DNA of 64,000 nucleotides from Adiantum capillus-veneris (lineage: Eukaryota > Streptophyta > Polypodiopsida > Polypodiales > Pteridaceae): the NCBI GenBank assembly GCA_014529385.2, contig CM043971.1, positions 87,126,840 through 87,190,839 of the forward strand, given 5' to 3'. A program made the translations under genes and the position numbers. Shown one piece after another: positions 19,871-31,181 of the stretch (its first letter is position 1; each line of letters begins with the position of its first letter). Below the pieces are notes generated by a model. The model did no database searches, was not told where the DNA came from, and worked only from the letters and a program-made list of their open reading frames with translations.

Positions 19871-21130
19871 TTGAAACACTCAATGGTCCTTGAAAAAAGC
19901 TTCAAGCTCTTCAGGAGAGAGTTTGTTTTTGCCTTTGTAAACTCCCTTCTCCTTGCACCGGTTGTTGTTGTTGTGATTGGAAGTGCCTTGAGAAGAAATT
20001 TTATCATTGGTTTCTCCCTTTGCATCATTTCTATCTTTGTTTTCCATGGGCTTGATATTCTGTCTAGCCCCTTGATGGAAATTGATACATGAAGCAACCA
20101 TGGTGTGATGGATTACTTCGGTGATAGAACCAAGCCATTGAGAGTTGATGTATTCAGCCATCTTTTTAGGTAATCCCGCATAGAATCTCGGCAAAGTCTA
20201 TATTTTGAATAAAAGTAGCCTTGAGATGTAAATCCCAGAACTTGTCTACATACTTGTGGATAGACTCATGAGAGAGAAGCTTCAAGCTACACCATTCGAT
20301 GAGCACTTTGTCCTTTGCATCACTTGCAAGGAATTGCTTCATGATGGAAACTCGTAGAGTTTTCCATGTCTTTGGGGCTTCGCCGTTGCCACAAAGGCTA
20401 GACCACCATTGATGAGCTGATTTTTGGAAGTGCATAGCTACATGGTGTAGCTTGGAGGACTCTGTGAGGCCCTCGTCTCTAAAGGCCGCATCAAATTGCT
20501 GGATGATGGCCAACAATTTGTCGGTAGCACCAAAGGTGCCATCATAGGGGAGAAAAGAGATACTCTTTCCTCCCTCTTTGAACTTCTTTAGCTTTTGTGA
20601 CCTTCGCCATGCATGGTAGGATTTACAATGTCCTCCCCTCTTATATTCTCTAGGAGAATAGTCATAGCTTTCGTCGGAAGATGAGGAAGGTAAAGAAGAA
20701 GGAGAAGAGGGTGACCTCTTTCTTGCCCTTTTCTTCCTTTGTTTCCTCTCTTCCCTTTGGGAGCGACGAGGAGAAGGGCTGTGTGTTGATCTTTTCCTCT
20801 TGGGAGGAGTGGGCAATTGTCTAGACCGTGGTCTTCGTGGAGCCCATCTTCAGAGGAACTTAAAGTTTCATTGCTTTCTTGATCTTTGGATTCCTCCTCT
20901 TGTACGTGAGAGAGTCTTCTTTTGGGGGTCTCTTCAAGAGGCCTCCTAATCTCTCTCTCCTCTTGGAGAGGGAGGGAAATCTCATAAGCACGAAGTTGTT
21001 GAGTAACTTCGGCTTCCAAAGCAGGGTTGCCCATAGCTTTTTGTTGCAACCTAGTAACGAGATAATTGACAAACATGGAGGCATTATCATTAGCACCTTC
21101 ATGTGCAAAATCAAAGCTATCAATGTTCAT
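19871..21130 (-). pseudogene. Gypsy-D Gag in several frames
   Basis: Start taken at 21130 (MNIDSFDFAHEGANDNASMFVNY). The frame at 20588-21130 shifts near 20820 into the frame at 20166-20816, which has an Arg/Ser-rich basic region and then capsid sequence (FLPYDGTFGATDKLLAIIQQFD...HQWWSSL, KQFLASDAKDKV). A third frame (19880-20194) has FYAGLPKKMAEYINSQ. The zinc knuckle is in the last part: CFKCGEQGHGYHSF, where the final Cys is replaced by Phe. At least three frameshifts are present. Confidence 0.85.
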
Positions 21131-22439
21131 TCTACTATCTTGGTTATTGTCACCATGTTAACCAAATTTGTGTACGTACTTAGTGTATGCTTTGGCAATT
21201 CAAAAACTTAGTTGCCACTCCTCTTAGCCTTTGAAAATTGACTCTCAAGTATCTACACCCACGACTCGAAGTGGTTAATTATAGAGAGTAGTGGAGTAGG
21301 TCTAACATAGTAGAGTTGCCGAGGGCTAGCTCCTTTCGGACTTCTTATGGCTCCTTAATGGTAAAGCCGTAGGCAAGTCTAAAAAGACTCCATTATTAAG
21401 TCCAAAGCTCCCAAAGTGTGCACCATATCCCACATAGTGGGCTTAACAAAACCAATAATAGATCCCAGTTCCACTTACCCTAATATAATTAACAAAATCA
21501 ACCATTTATAGGCTACTTATGGAACTCTCTTCTTAAGCAAGAAAAGAGAAACAAAATGTTGTGACATCAATGTAATGGAATTGGCCTATTTACATGAGAG
21601 TAGCGGAAATTAGAGACAGTACTTTTATGAAATTACTTTGTAAGCATAGCGGGTGAAGATGATTGATGGTAGCAACATAAACATAGCATTTAGTTAACTT
21701 GGCATGAACAATACTTTTACAAGAGAGATAATTTAGAGAACATGACAACAGTTGAGGACTGGATTTATGTGGAGACGATCCCTCCTATAATAGGCATTTG
21801 TATTATGATTTCTCCCATCAAGAGAGACTTGTTACAATACAATCTTTGCATTCCTTGTGACCTAGGTGATACGATGAAGATGGAAAGCTTCATGCATCAC
21901 AAGCATAATATAAACTTTGAGGAAAGCATTAACTATCCCAAGCCTCAGTCCCAAGCCCTCAAACACCTTTGAAGATGGAGAGAGCTAGCAGGGAATGAGG
22001 GTAGGGAAGAGGAAGAAGAAATATTTCATAGGAGAAAGAAGTAGTTCCTCACTTATTATCACTCTTCTTGCTAGCATACATAATAGCATAGTAATGAAGA
22101 TGGCAAGCTTAAGCATTGAAGCATGGATCTTGGTTGGATTTGCATTCCATAGTCAAGAGTGTTGGTGTAGGCTCTCAACCTCTCTACTTGCTTGGAGAAG
22201 GTGAGAGTGTTTTTGCACTTTGCACTTCACACAATGAGAGTGTGTGTGAATGTGTGTGGGAGAGTATACCCCCTAAGCAGGCCCCTATCTTCCTTGATCG
22301 ACCCCCCCTATAGCTCATGCTTGAAGCTCATTGAACCCCTCCAGGCCCAGTCAATCACAAGCAGGAGGTAAATCAAGTAACAAGGGTAGCCTTGGGATAA
22401 GTTTCCCTCTTTCCCCTTTGAGAGAGAGGACTTGATAAA

Positions 22440-22745
22440 TGCTAAATTCTTGCCACCTCCTCGTAGGGAATGGTGTTGACATTTGTACACCTCAAGCCAC
22501 TCAACCTTGGGCCCGGTTCCCACCACAAGCTTGGTCCTTAAGTCCCTCAAGCTTGGGCCGGGTTCCCATCTCAAGTACAACCCTAGCATCTCAAGCATTA
22601 GAAGCACCTCAAGCATCCCAATCATCAAGAACCTCAAGCACCTTAAGCATCTCAATCATCAAGCACCTCAAGCACATTAGTCATCAAGCAGGACAAGCAC
22701 CTCAAGCACCTTAATCTTGGTGCGGGTTCCCACCTCAAGCATAGC
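22440..22745. repeat. Minisatellite of CCTCAAGCA-type units
   Basis: Irregular repeats of CACCTCAAGCA, CATCTCAAGCA and AATCATCAAGCA, bounded by two or three copies of CTTGG(G/T)(C/G)CGGGTTCCCA. The units are of unequal length, so this looks like a degenerate minisatellite. Confidence 0.75.
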
Positions 22746-22999
22746 CCTTCCTTACCTAAGGTCAAAGGAAGGTTCTGGTTCTGGTTCTTTGCAATTTGAT
22801 TGGTTAAAGTCTCTTAGGGTTAGCATCTTTAGATTTGGTCGCTATAAATCATCTTAGTGTCACATTAGTTTAGCCATTTCACTAATCCACTTAGGGTAAG
22901 CGATTGGGTTGTTTCAATTCGCTCAAGGCTAGTCGCTTAGGTTCTAGTTCTTGATTTGGCCGCTCTAAATCGGCTTATGGTTAGCCGATGAGATTGATT

Positions 23000-23255
23000 T
23001 GCGTTATCAATCTCATGGTTATGCATAGTGACTAGAAGAAAACACAAACAAACTTCAAAAACCGCTTGTGCACTTGGGGCATGCAGTAGGCATAGTGTCT
23101 AGAAGAAATGGTAAGTGTGTAAGCCATTTTTGAAGTTCGGCTACGTTTTTTAGAGAAAAACAGAAATGGACTAGAGGAATGCCTTGCACACTTGTCATAT
23201 TTGCTTGCTACTTTGCATATGGATTTTCCATTTGCTTATTTTTGGTTTGGACAAT
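23000..23255. repeat. Left part of the hairpin-repeat domain, split by Gypsy-C
   Basis: Holds the imperfect inverted pair around 23120-23170 (GAAGTTCGGCTACGTTTTTT with AAAAACAGAAATGGACT). Its last 60 bases (about 23198-23259) are the inverted counterpart of 36886-36950, which lies right of Gypsy-C. Confidence 0.7.
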
Positions 23256-23259
23256 CCAT
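23256..23259. other. Target site duplication of Gypsy-C, left copy (CCAT)
   Basis: CCAT before the LTR start at 23260; CCAT again at 36759-36762 after the other LTR. Confidence 0.8.
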
Positions 23260-23421
23260 TGAGGCGGTCCGGGGTGGGCAACAAGAAGAGTGGCCTCTAA
23301 GTACTCTTCTAGGCTCCTATGCTGCTCAATTGGGTTGGGGTTAAAAAAAAAACAACAAACACACTCCCTAACCCTACACCAATTTGGGGCACCACCTAGT
23401 TTTGGATGCGAACTAGGAAAC

Positions 23422-23469
<48 letters not shown>

Positions 23470-25636
23470 CTCGGGCTACTTTGAAATTTATCATCAATGA
23501 TCAAGCAAACACAATTTTATATGTAAGAAAGAGAAAGAAGGGGGAGGGGGTACTTGTTGCATTAATACCTTCTTACAAATCTGTCATGACCAATCAAAGT
23601 GAGATTAGTATTTGTTCAACATAGCTTGAGTAAATTACACCACAACACATCACAAGAGAAGCCACCCCAATCAATGTCTTAAGGCCAGGGGAGTCCTCTC
23701 CATCCTGTCGCCCTCTTACAGTATGTGGGATTTATGGCTAAATTGATGACAACACCCAGAGACAAACCATCAAGAACTTTAAAAAAAAACACCGAGACAC
23801 TTACACATCATTGTTGTTCATTACTTCACGTTGGAAGAGAGACAAAGTATCCAAGCTTAGTCCAAATCCACCCTCCTTGATTTAGCAAATGTTGGGCTTA
23901 CACTCGTAGGAGAAATTTCCTACGCTCAATTGAATGATCACTCTCTCTCTCTCTTACAATGGCATAGAGTTCCCTTGCTAATCATTCCTATTACAACACA
24001 TGCACATGCATAAGACAATGAGCTTCCACTCAAGAGCTCCTTCTAGAGAGGTTGAGCTTGGCTTCTCAAGCTATAGCATAGTGCTCTTGCTTATCGCTCC
24101 CCCTCTTTTGTGCTAGCTACACCCTCCTTTTATAGCAATTTTGAGGGCTAGGGTTACTCCTCTAACCATGGTTGGGTTAGATTTTCAGCACTTATCTAAT
24201 TTCTTTTGCTTGGAATTATCAAGAAGTTGGTGTGGATAGATGAAGAAGAGAGAGAGGAGAGAAGTGGAGGTGATAGGACTTTTCATAGTAGGTTAGTGTT
24301 AGTAAATTAGTAGAGTTAGTATTTTTATTGATTTACAAATGGAATTGGATATTTACAATGGGAGTATCCAAGTAGGATACAAATAAGGAAGAAAAAACTC
24401 TTAATAGGTAAGAAAATATGGATTTCTTACAATGTTGATGCTCCAAGTGTCTTGAGTAGGGTCAATTTTGACGCTTGTTCACAGTCCACTAGCTTTGATG
24501 GTACGTTTTTCTCCACTCTTGACCTTCCTTGGGAGCCAAGGTAAGTGAACATGAGTAATCAATCACCATGATGCTGTCTTTCAAGAGAAGAGGCTGAATT
24601 TTGTGGTTTTTTGATAGATATGGGTAATATGGATGAGGAAAAATGAGACTAGGTGGTCAATTTTGGAATGGAAGTGTGTGTAGGAGACATGAGTTCACCA
24701 TGGTTTCTCTTATTCTTCAAGGTTGAGAAGAAGGTGAGTAGGGTGCAGAGAGGAGTGGTGAGAGAGGTGGGGATGATGAGTGGAGAAGTGTGTGTGAAAG
24801 AGGAAAATGATAAAGTGGAAGAGGGAGTGTGGCTGCATAGCATGCGCAAACTGGGGTCCACCAGTAAAATCATAGCTCACAGCTCGTAACTCAAACAAAT
24901 ATGAAAAAATTTGAGGTAGTCATTCAGCCCACGATCTACAACGTTTGTTTGTGTCACCTTTTTAAATTTGGAGATCAAGTGATCTTTAAAAATTCAGCAA
25001 AACCGATTGTTTTTTTCCACTGCAGAAAGTCCTTGTGAGGTCCTTCTTTGGATGATTCTTTTGAATACCTCCAAGAGTGAGCCCCCCATAGTGCATGCAT
25101 GCATGCCACATACCCTTCACCTTATTTGGTAGGTCTATAATTGAAGATATTGTTGAGATCATGATATAAGTGAATAGTACCACTAAGAAAATCAAACATT
25201 GAGGGGTCTTTAAAAAATATGTACATGTCAAATATAAATGATATAGGTGGAAAAAATATAGAGGGGTCAAAATAAATCTCTCTCATTATAAGTCTACCAT
25301 AAAAAGATGAATATTTTTTGTGGTCTAATTTATGAGAGTAATAGAGAATAGATGTAGGAAGGAAAAAATCACAATAGTGAAAAAATATACACATAAATAG
25401 AACTAGTTTTTTTGGATTTTTGTTGGGATGGAGTTACACCAAAAATAAAAGAAGCTTGCATGAAACTAGCCCAGTGACTAGCTAATTGAGGGTTTTTAAG
25501 AAGATATGGAAAAAGTCCCCTAACTCACACACACCTATATACAGTGATAGGGTGAGGGTAACCACAGTGTTTGAGTGATTTGATAGGGTGAGGTAACTCG
25601 CTATGGAAATTACAGAGAGCCGAAGAATGGCTATCA
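23260..25636 (-). repeat. 3' LTR of Gypsy-C
   Basis: TGAGGCGGTCC at the inner plus-strand start and GGCTATCA at the end, as in element B. Compared with 34201-36758 it lacks about 218 bp (partner 36369-36586) and has a longer GA tract (23424-23467). A TATA site (TATAAAAGGAGG on the minus strand) is near 24128-24134, and the conserved U3 block at about 24841-25040. Confidence 0.93.
23424..23467. repeat. (GA)n microsatellite in the C 3' LTR
   Basis: About 22 GA units. The partner LTR has only a short run near 34366-34378 at the same site. Confidence 0.95.
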
Positions 25637-25651
25637 TTAGCCCTCCCGCAG
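25637..25651 (-). other. Polypurine tract of Gypsy-C
   Basis: The minus strand reads CTGCGGGAGGGCTAA just before TGATAGCC, like the tract of element B. Confidence 0.8.
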
Positions 25652-25790
25652 GATGATGGTATATTCATGTACCATCATAAAGCATCTTTTCCCAAGAGAG
25701 TGCTTCAGAGTCCTTGACAAGCTCTTCATTGTTTGGCCCCTTGGAATTTTTGTTTGAGTTACACTCATGCTTCACGGAACAATACCTACA

Positions 25791-28076
25791 TTAGATAGCT
25801 GCCTTTTGACATACCTTTGGTAGATCCTTTGGTAGAAGGCAACTCAAATAAGGCTTCAAGCGATACCCGTTTACCTTCCTGGAGTGCTCTTTCCCATTCA
25901 AGTCCATAAGTTGATAGTAACTTGAATTGAAAGCCTTCTTGACTATGTATGGCCCTTGCCATCTAGTTTCAAACTTGGCATCAAAACGATTATCGAGTCG
26001 ATTGTCATACCTTAGCACAAGATCTCCTTCATTGATGCCTTTGTCCTTCAGTTTCTTGTCAAGCTTTTCCTTCGTCTGTGTTGCTTTCCTCTTGTAGCAC
26101 TTGTATGCTGCTTCTCTTTTCCACTCAAGCTCATCTAAGGTAAGAAGTCGATTCATCCATGCTTCTTGATCATCTTGTGTTGCTTTACCATGAAGTCGCA
26201 TTGTTGGAATGTTGAGCTCAATTGGTTGTAAAGCCTCTTGACCATAGACCAAGTGAAATGGTGTGAACTCCGTGGCTTCCCTATATGTGGTTCGATATGC
26301 CCACAAGACACCATCCAAGAAGTCATCCCACAACTTTGTCTTGTTTTTCACCATCTTTCTAATGATGCATGCAATGACACCATTAGCTTTTTCTACCAAA
26401 CCATTTGATTGGGGATAGTAGGGTTTACTATGACGATGTAGAATGTGAAGTTCTTCACAGACTTCTGTGAGAAAGCCCTTTCTAAACCCTGGACCATTAT
26501 CAAAAACAATCTCCAAAAGTGTGCCAAATCTACAACAAATGTGATTGTACACAAATTTGCTCATTTTCCTCTCATTTACCTTTGCCACACTTTGTGCTTC
26601 CACCCACCTAATCATATAGTCTACAGCAACTAGAATGTAGAGTTTACCATTTTTTGTCCTAGGCAGAGGACCCATAGCATCAATGCCCCACTTTTCAAAG
26701 GGTCCATTTGCAAGCACAATTTTCCTTGGACCATAAACCAATCTTCTATACCCATTTACCTGACAATTGTGACAACTTTTACACCAATGTTGGACATCCA
26801 CATGCAGACTCGGCCAAACATACCCCGTAAGCAAAATCTTCTTCACAGTTAACTCTTGGGAAAAATGACCACCACATGCCTCTTCATGCAAACCTTTTAG
26901 AATGGCTAGAATCTCCTTGATAGTTGGTACTCTTTTGCACACTTGATTCTTACCTCTTTGATAGACAGATCCTTCTGGGAAGAGATACGCGCTTGCCTTC
27001 TTCATGAGTCTCCTCTTCTGAGCCTTCGTGAAGTCTTGTGGAAACTCACCCTCCAAAATGTAGCTAATAATGGGAGGCAATGACTCCAATCCCTGGTATC
27101 TCGGTTGCTTGACAGTTGCTGTCACCATGATGACCTGCACTTCTTTCTCAACACATGTAACTACTTGCTGTGCAAGTAAATCGATATCTTCATTCTGTTT
27201 CCTAGGAATATGATATAGTTGCACTTCTTCAAATTGATTAAACAATCTACGAATGGCATGAACTTTTGTCCTTAGGCTTTCATTCTTGCATGCCCAAATG
27301 CCTAAAATTTGCTTCACAATGAGAAGTGCATCCCCTTTTACCATGAGACGTTGTATACCTTGGCCAATGCATATCTTTAAACCATGAAGTAGTGTGTCGT
27401 ATTCTACTTCATTGTTGCTAGTTGAACCTGGTAGATTGACCTTCCCTTTCATGACCACCTCCCCACTTGGGTTGAGAAACACTAGCCCTCCCCCTGCTTT
27501 TCCTGTGGCTCGTCGAAAAGCTCCATCAAAGAACAAGGTAAAAGAATTAGGAATACTTTTAGGTGGTGGCAATGGTAGGGTCTTTACTTCAGGCACCTTA
27601 ATCTCCTTCTCATGTACCCTATAAGTAAGGATCCCTGCCAATTGTGCACGCACACTATCCTCTACCTTGAAAGAGTATTGGAACTCTTGCAATTCCATAA
27701 TCCACTTTGAGATCCTAGTGCTAAGATTCATTTGAGATGACACCCAAGGAAACAAATTTTCTGCAGTGAGAATTACAAAAGGTTTTGGTATCAAGTAGGA
27801 TCTAAACTTTCTCACCACAAACATGAGAGAAAGCATCATGAGTTCTGCCTCCGTGTAGTCTCTCTCCAAAGCATTCATGACCCTACTAGCAAAGTAGATG
27901 GGTCGCATCCCGGTAGTGTGGGGATCTTGTTGTAATAAAACTGCACCAATTGTTTCCTTCCCAACACTAGATCTAACAAAGAATGTGTACTCCCAACAAG
28001 GAGGCATGAGTGTTGGTAGCTCTGACAAAATGACTTTAATGTTACAAAAGTACTCTTCAAGCTCATAAGACACCAT
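25791..28076 (-). CDS. Gypsy-C pol: two RNase H domains and integrase (761-codon frame)
   Basis: Longest open frame in the window; it is the C-terminal part of pol, and its first Met is probably internal. Residues about 30-130 are the gypsy RNase H, with the early Asp apparently lost (FVRSSVGKETIGAVLLQQ). Residues about 175-310 are a second, archaeal-type RNase H with Asp in TLFFDGAF, Glu in NNEVEYDTL, Asp in VKGDALLIV and Asp in NEDIDLLAQQV. Then comes integrase: HHCC (LHEEACGGH...CKSCHNCQ, about 395-440), and the DDE core (WGIDAMGPL, IVFDNGPGF, NGLVEKANG, about 465-590), with the C-terminal GDLVLRYDNRLD...RWQGPYIV region near 680-720. All integrase key residues look intact. It could encode active integrase only if the rest of pol were supplied. 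Confidence 0.9.
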   Translation of the reverse strand: MVSYELEEYFCNIKVILSELPTLMPPCWEYTFFVRSSVGKETIGAVLLQQDPHTTGMRPIYFASRVMNALERDYTEAELMMLSLMFVVRKFRSYLIPKPFVILTAENLFPWVSSQMNLSTRISKWIMELQEFQYSFKVEDSVRAQLAGILTYRVHEKEIKVPEVKTLPLPPPKSIPNSFTLFFDGAFRRATGKAGGGLVFLNPSGEVVMKGKVNLPGSTSNNEVEYDTLLHGLKICIGQGIQRLMVKGDALLIVKQILGIWACKNESLRTKVHAIRRLFNQFEEVQLYHIPRKQNEDIDLLAQQVVTCVEKEVQVIMVTATVKQPRYQGLESLPPIISYILEGEFPQDFTKAQKRRLMKKASAYLFPEGSVYQRGKNQVCKRVPTIKEILAILKGLHEEACGGHFSQELTVKKILLTGYVWPSLHVDVQHWCKSCHNCQVNGYRRLVYGPRKIVLANGPFEKWGIDAMGPLPRTKNGKLYILVAVDYMIRWVEAQSVAKVNERKMSKFVYNHICCRFGTLLEIVFDNGPGFRKGFLTEVCEELHILHRHSKPYYPQSNGLVEKANGVIACIIRKMVKNKTKLWDDFLDGVLWAYRTTYREATEFTPFHLVYGQEALQPIELNIPTMRLHGKATQDDQEAWMNRLLTLDELEWKREAAYKCYKRKATQTKEKLDKKLKDKGINEGDLVLRYDNRLDNRFDAKFETRWQGPYIVKKAFNSSYYQLMDLNGKEHSRKVNGYRLKPYLSCLLPKDLPKVCQKAAI

Positions 28077-28282
28077 GTAAATTCTACTTGTTGTGTCAAC
28101 TTTTGCAAAGGATGAAGCAACTCCGAAGCTAAGTGAATAAAGCGTGACATATACTTCACCTTTTGAATGAATGAGATGACCTCTTTGAGATTCTTGGGTG
28201 ATGGGAGCTCAATAAGAGCCTTTGCCTTTGAAGGATCCACCTCAATGCCTTTATAGGAAACCTTATGACCAAGAAAGATCAC
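27875..28282 (-). pseudogene. Gypsy-C RT thumb/connection segment
   Basis: Begins FLGHKVSYKGIEVDPSKAKALIELPSPKNLKEVISFI, the standard segment after the RT palm. It overlaps the start of the 761-codon frame in another register; true coding switches frame near 28070-28090, and a further shift near 28285 separates it from the catalytic part. Confidence 0.85.
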
Positions 28283-28293
28283 TTCATCCTCAC

Positions 28294-29058
28294 CTATGTG
28301 ACACTTGTCATGTAGTAAATCTTCTTTAAACGTTCTTCTACCCTTTGTAGATGCAATGATTTTGAGCTATAAATGCAAAAATCATCAATAAAAACCCTAA
28401 TGGACTTTCCAAAGAATGCTTGAAACACCATGTTCATGAAGCATTGGAAAGTTGCAGGAGCATTTGTCAGTCCAAATGGCATGACTCTAAAAGCATAACA
28501 ACCCCAAGGAGTGATGAGGGTTGTTTTCAACTAATCTTCCAATGTGATACCTATTTGAAAGTAACCCGAGTAGCCATCACACACAATGTACTTCTCATGA
28601 CCAGCTACCTCATTTAGTATCTCATCTTGAAATGGGAGGGGAAAGTGATCTCTTTTTGTTGCCTCATTGAGTGGACAGTAATCCACACACACCCTCCACT
28701 TGTCGTTTTTCTTAGGAGTGACAACAACGAGAGAGACCCACTCTGAATTCTCCACTGGATAAATGAAACCTGCTACCAGAATCTTTCTTACCTCCTTGAG
28801 TAAAGCCTGCTCCTTGATGACTCCTAGCCTTCGTAGCTTCTGAGCCTTAGGTGTCGCCTCTGGCTGCAACTCAATTTTGTGTTGAATAGCATCTACACCA
28901 CACACATCGGTGTAGTCTTTAGCAAAAAGCCTAGGAAATTTCCTTAACACACCTTTGAGCTCCTCTCTTTCATCCTCTGTAAGTGTTGTAGATAACATAC
29001 CTTCCAGCATTCTTTCATCTTCCACTTTTTGGTTCTCTTGGGAACCTACCTCTTCCAA
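28294..29058 (-). pseudogene. Gypsy-C reverse transcriptase catalytic part
   Basis: The upper frame (28531-29058) holds the pre-RT LRKFPRLFAKDYTDVCGVD region, then WRVCVDYCPLNEATKRDHFPLPFQDEIL and YIVCDGYSGYFQI with the first catalytic Asp. A TAG at 28531-28533 interrupts it; the same frame goes on (LKTTLITPWGCYAFRVMPFGLTNAPATFQ) to RVFIDDFCIYS, the YxDD box. The codon before decay is likely CAG (Gln). The RT has the Tat/Athila flavour of the FPLPFxDxxL motif. Confidence 0.9.
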
Positions 29059-29156
29059 AAGAGGTCTCTTGGTTGTTTGGCTTAAACCTTATCCCCATGA
29101 CTTCAATGGAAGACTCCTCTTTAGTAATGCTATCGCTACTTTCTCCTTCTGAAGTG

Positions 29157-29668
29157 CTATCGGCCTTCCTCCGTCTCACTTTGAGATGATTCTTCATGGA
29201 GCTCCTCTTGGCATTGCTCCTTTATGTCAAAGACAACCTTCTTATGATTGTCATTCCTGCAAATTAGCTTTCCACTCTCCCAATCCTGCAAAGCTTGCAT
29301 TTTCATTAGCCATGGTCTTCCTAGGATAAATGGGTAATCATTTCCTTTGGTAGACATGACATAGAAATCCACTGCCTTCTTAATGCCAAAGGCCTCCACA
29401 AAAACATTTTTACAAATGCCTACGCACCTAGCCTTGCTATTGTTTTCCATTTTCACTTTGACTTCAGGTGTCTCATGGATGTGCATGCCTAGTCTTTGCA
29501 TGAGTCCCTCTGTCATGATGCAAATTTGTGGACCCCCATCCACTAGACCTTTCCTAACCAATCTTCCTTTGATGTAACAATCTAGTGATGGGGGCTTTTC
29601 ACAAGCCAAGCTCCCATACCCCTCTTCTCTCGTCCCCACCCCATGAAAACCCCCTCTTAGGGAGGGAG
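29157..29668 (-). pseudogene. Gypsy-C protease, N-terminal side cut by solo LTR E
   Basis: Retropepsin-like domain with GLVDGGPQICIMTEGLMQRLGM as active site (D-G-G rather than D-S/T-G) and the flap/distal DYPFILGRPWLMKMQA block. C-terminal to it is a Ser/Glu-rich linker that leads to RT. The element frame enters from the far side of E; after removing E and four bases the gag and protease frames are continuous. Confidence 0.85.
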
Positions 29669-30431
29669 TGATAAAAGGCATTGGAAAAAGTAAGAAAAAA
29701 ATGAATTATGATTATGTAAATATATAAGAAAGGTAAAATAGGCCACCTCATGCTTGCGGGGTAGCTCATCCCCACCTTGCTTCCTTTTTCTTCACTGTTG
29801 CCCCGCCGTGTGTCCCTTTTCCTCTCCTCCACTCAAAAGGTCAACCCCCTCTCTCTTCCCCTTGTCCTTTCTCCTTTCTCTCTCCCCTCAAGCTACCCCA
29901 CCTCTCACCAATAATGCATTATAACTCACCAATAATGCACCCTAACTCACATGCAACTTACCCTATCTTCCAAAATAGTATACCCCACCCCCTCTTTCTC
30001 TCTCCTATCATATCCCATGACCCAAATACCCCCCTCTCTCTCTAAAGGGCGCCATGTCTCTTGTCTTGTAGCTAAATAACCTCTCCCACACTCACACACA
30101 CTCAGTTTCACTGAAAAAGGTGCCCACAGACCCATCCCCACCCGGTGGTTACCTGATTTTTCTTGTGTTCACACACATCTGCACACAGATTCACCTCTGA
30201 ACACACTCCCCTCTCTCCCCTCTTGTAATTACTTTAGTCTCCATGTCACCTCTCACTTTTTTTCATCAACCCATCTCTCTCTCTTAGTCTCTCTCTCATG
30301 AGACTGCTATTCTGGCACATATACACACAGCCAGATACACACAGCCAGACAAGTGGGGCCCACAGTCACATGGCCTATGTAGATAATGATTTCTTCATTT
30401 CTAAATATTATAGTTTCTCCCCCCTCCTTCC

Positions 30432-30444
30432 CTATATAAAGAGG
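30432..30444 (+). promoter_or_regulatory. Candidate TATA box of solo LTR E
   Basis: CTATATAAAGAGG preceded by a CT-rich stretch. A purine/CA-rich leader follows, with ACATCACCAAAG near the expected start site. Confidence 0.55.
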
Positions 30445-30902
30445 GGTCACCATCACACTAAAGACAAACACAACATCACCAAAGAACACACTATGCACTG
30501 TGTGTGCCTAGTGTACACACACACACCCACACCATCACCATCACCGCAATCACCATGCTTGAGCATGACCTCTACACCCTTGGCTATGGAATATGAAGGG
30601 AAACTAAATGAAGGATGATGGCCATAACCCTCATGCGAGTCTTCGCCATCAACTCCCACCTATCCGCCATGTGCTCTACCACTCTCTCCCTTCTTATTCC
30701 CCTACCCTATGCTCCCCATTTCATCGCCTTATTCTCTAAATAAAGCTTGAGGTTTTGTGAGTATGTTTTCTTGCAATGTTTTGCCCATGTGAGGTGTGCG
30801 GAATCGCCACCTAGTCTTGTGTTTGGAGTGAGCTTGTGTATGTGTGAAGGGTGTGTGGATTCGCCATCCTTTTGTGGTGCCTAAGTACTAAGCCGCTATA
30901 CC

Positions 30903-30907
<5 letters not shown>

Positions 30908-30997
<90 letters not shown>
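30908..30997. repeat. (CT)n microsatellite in solo LTR E
   Basis: About 45 CT units, in the 3' third of E; on the minus strand it is GA. Confidence 0.95.
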
Positions 30998-31000
<3 letters not shown>

Positions 31001-31181
31001 TGATCTCATTCCCTTTCCTCTTCATCATTACTCCCAAGCATCCATCTCTCTTGGATGAAAAATTTGTTATGGTGGTGTGTTGTTTGCGTCCTAGCCGCTG
31101 AAGCTAGGTGGTGCCCCTGTTTGCTTTACCATGACAGGCTCGAGGCGCACCATTCGGTCCCCGGTGTTTTAGAGGCCGTCA

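Larger units (their letters stand above)
18348..21130 (-). mobile_element. Gypsy-D: Ty3/gypsy remnant (minus strand) split by Gypsy-A
   Basis: Gag, protease and RT N-to-C order runs from 21130 down to 18348 on the minus strand. Coding sequence stops exactly at the Gypsy-A LTR boundary, in a segment reading IAGPLHDLTKKN that normally follows the RT thumb. RNase H and integrase must lie left of the window. Many frameshifts and altered catalytic residues mark it as the most decayed of the gypsy elements here. Confidence 0.87.
21131..23255. other. Probable 5' LTR of Gypsy-D and flank, no gene
   Basis: About 2.1 kb without a supported coding region. Position directly upstream of D gag suggests a leader and 5' LTR, but the partner LTR is outside the window, so the ends cannot be set. 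It includes a Cys/Ala/Gly-poor repetitive patch at 22440-22745. From about 23000 the sequence changes to the hairpin-rich type seen right of Gypsy-C. Confidence 0.45.
29669..31181 (+). mobile_element. Solo LTR E in opposite orientation, inside Gypsy-C gag-pro
   Basis: 1513 bp starting TGATAAAAGG and ending GAGGCCGTCA. Coding sequence of Gypsy-C stops at each edge, and removing E plus four bases restores the C frame, so it is an insertion. The terminal part (GCTAGGTGGTGCCCCTGTTTGC...GTGTTTTAGAGGCCGTCA) resembles the 3' ends of the B and C LTRs read on their coding strand, so E is a distant relative inserted in the other direction. A TATA box (CTATATAAAGAGG) lies near 30432-30444, a possible AATAAA-like signal near 30738, and a long CT run follows. 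The presumed duplications GGAG (29665-29668) and GGGT (31182-31185) have diverged. No interior sequence remains. Confidence 0.78.
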
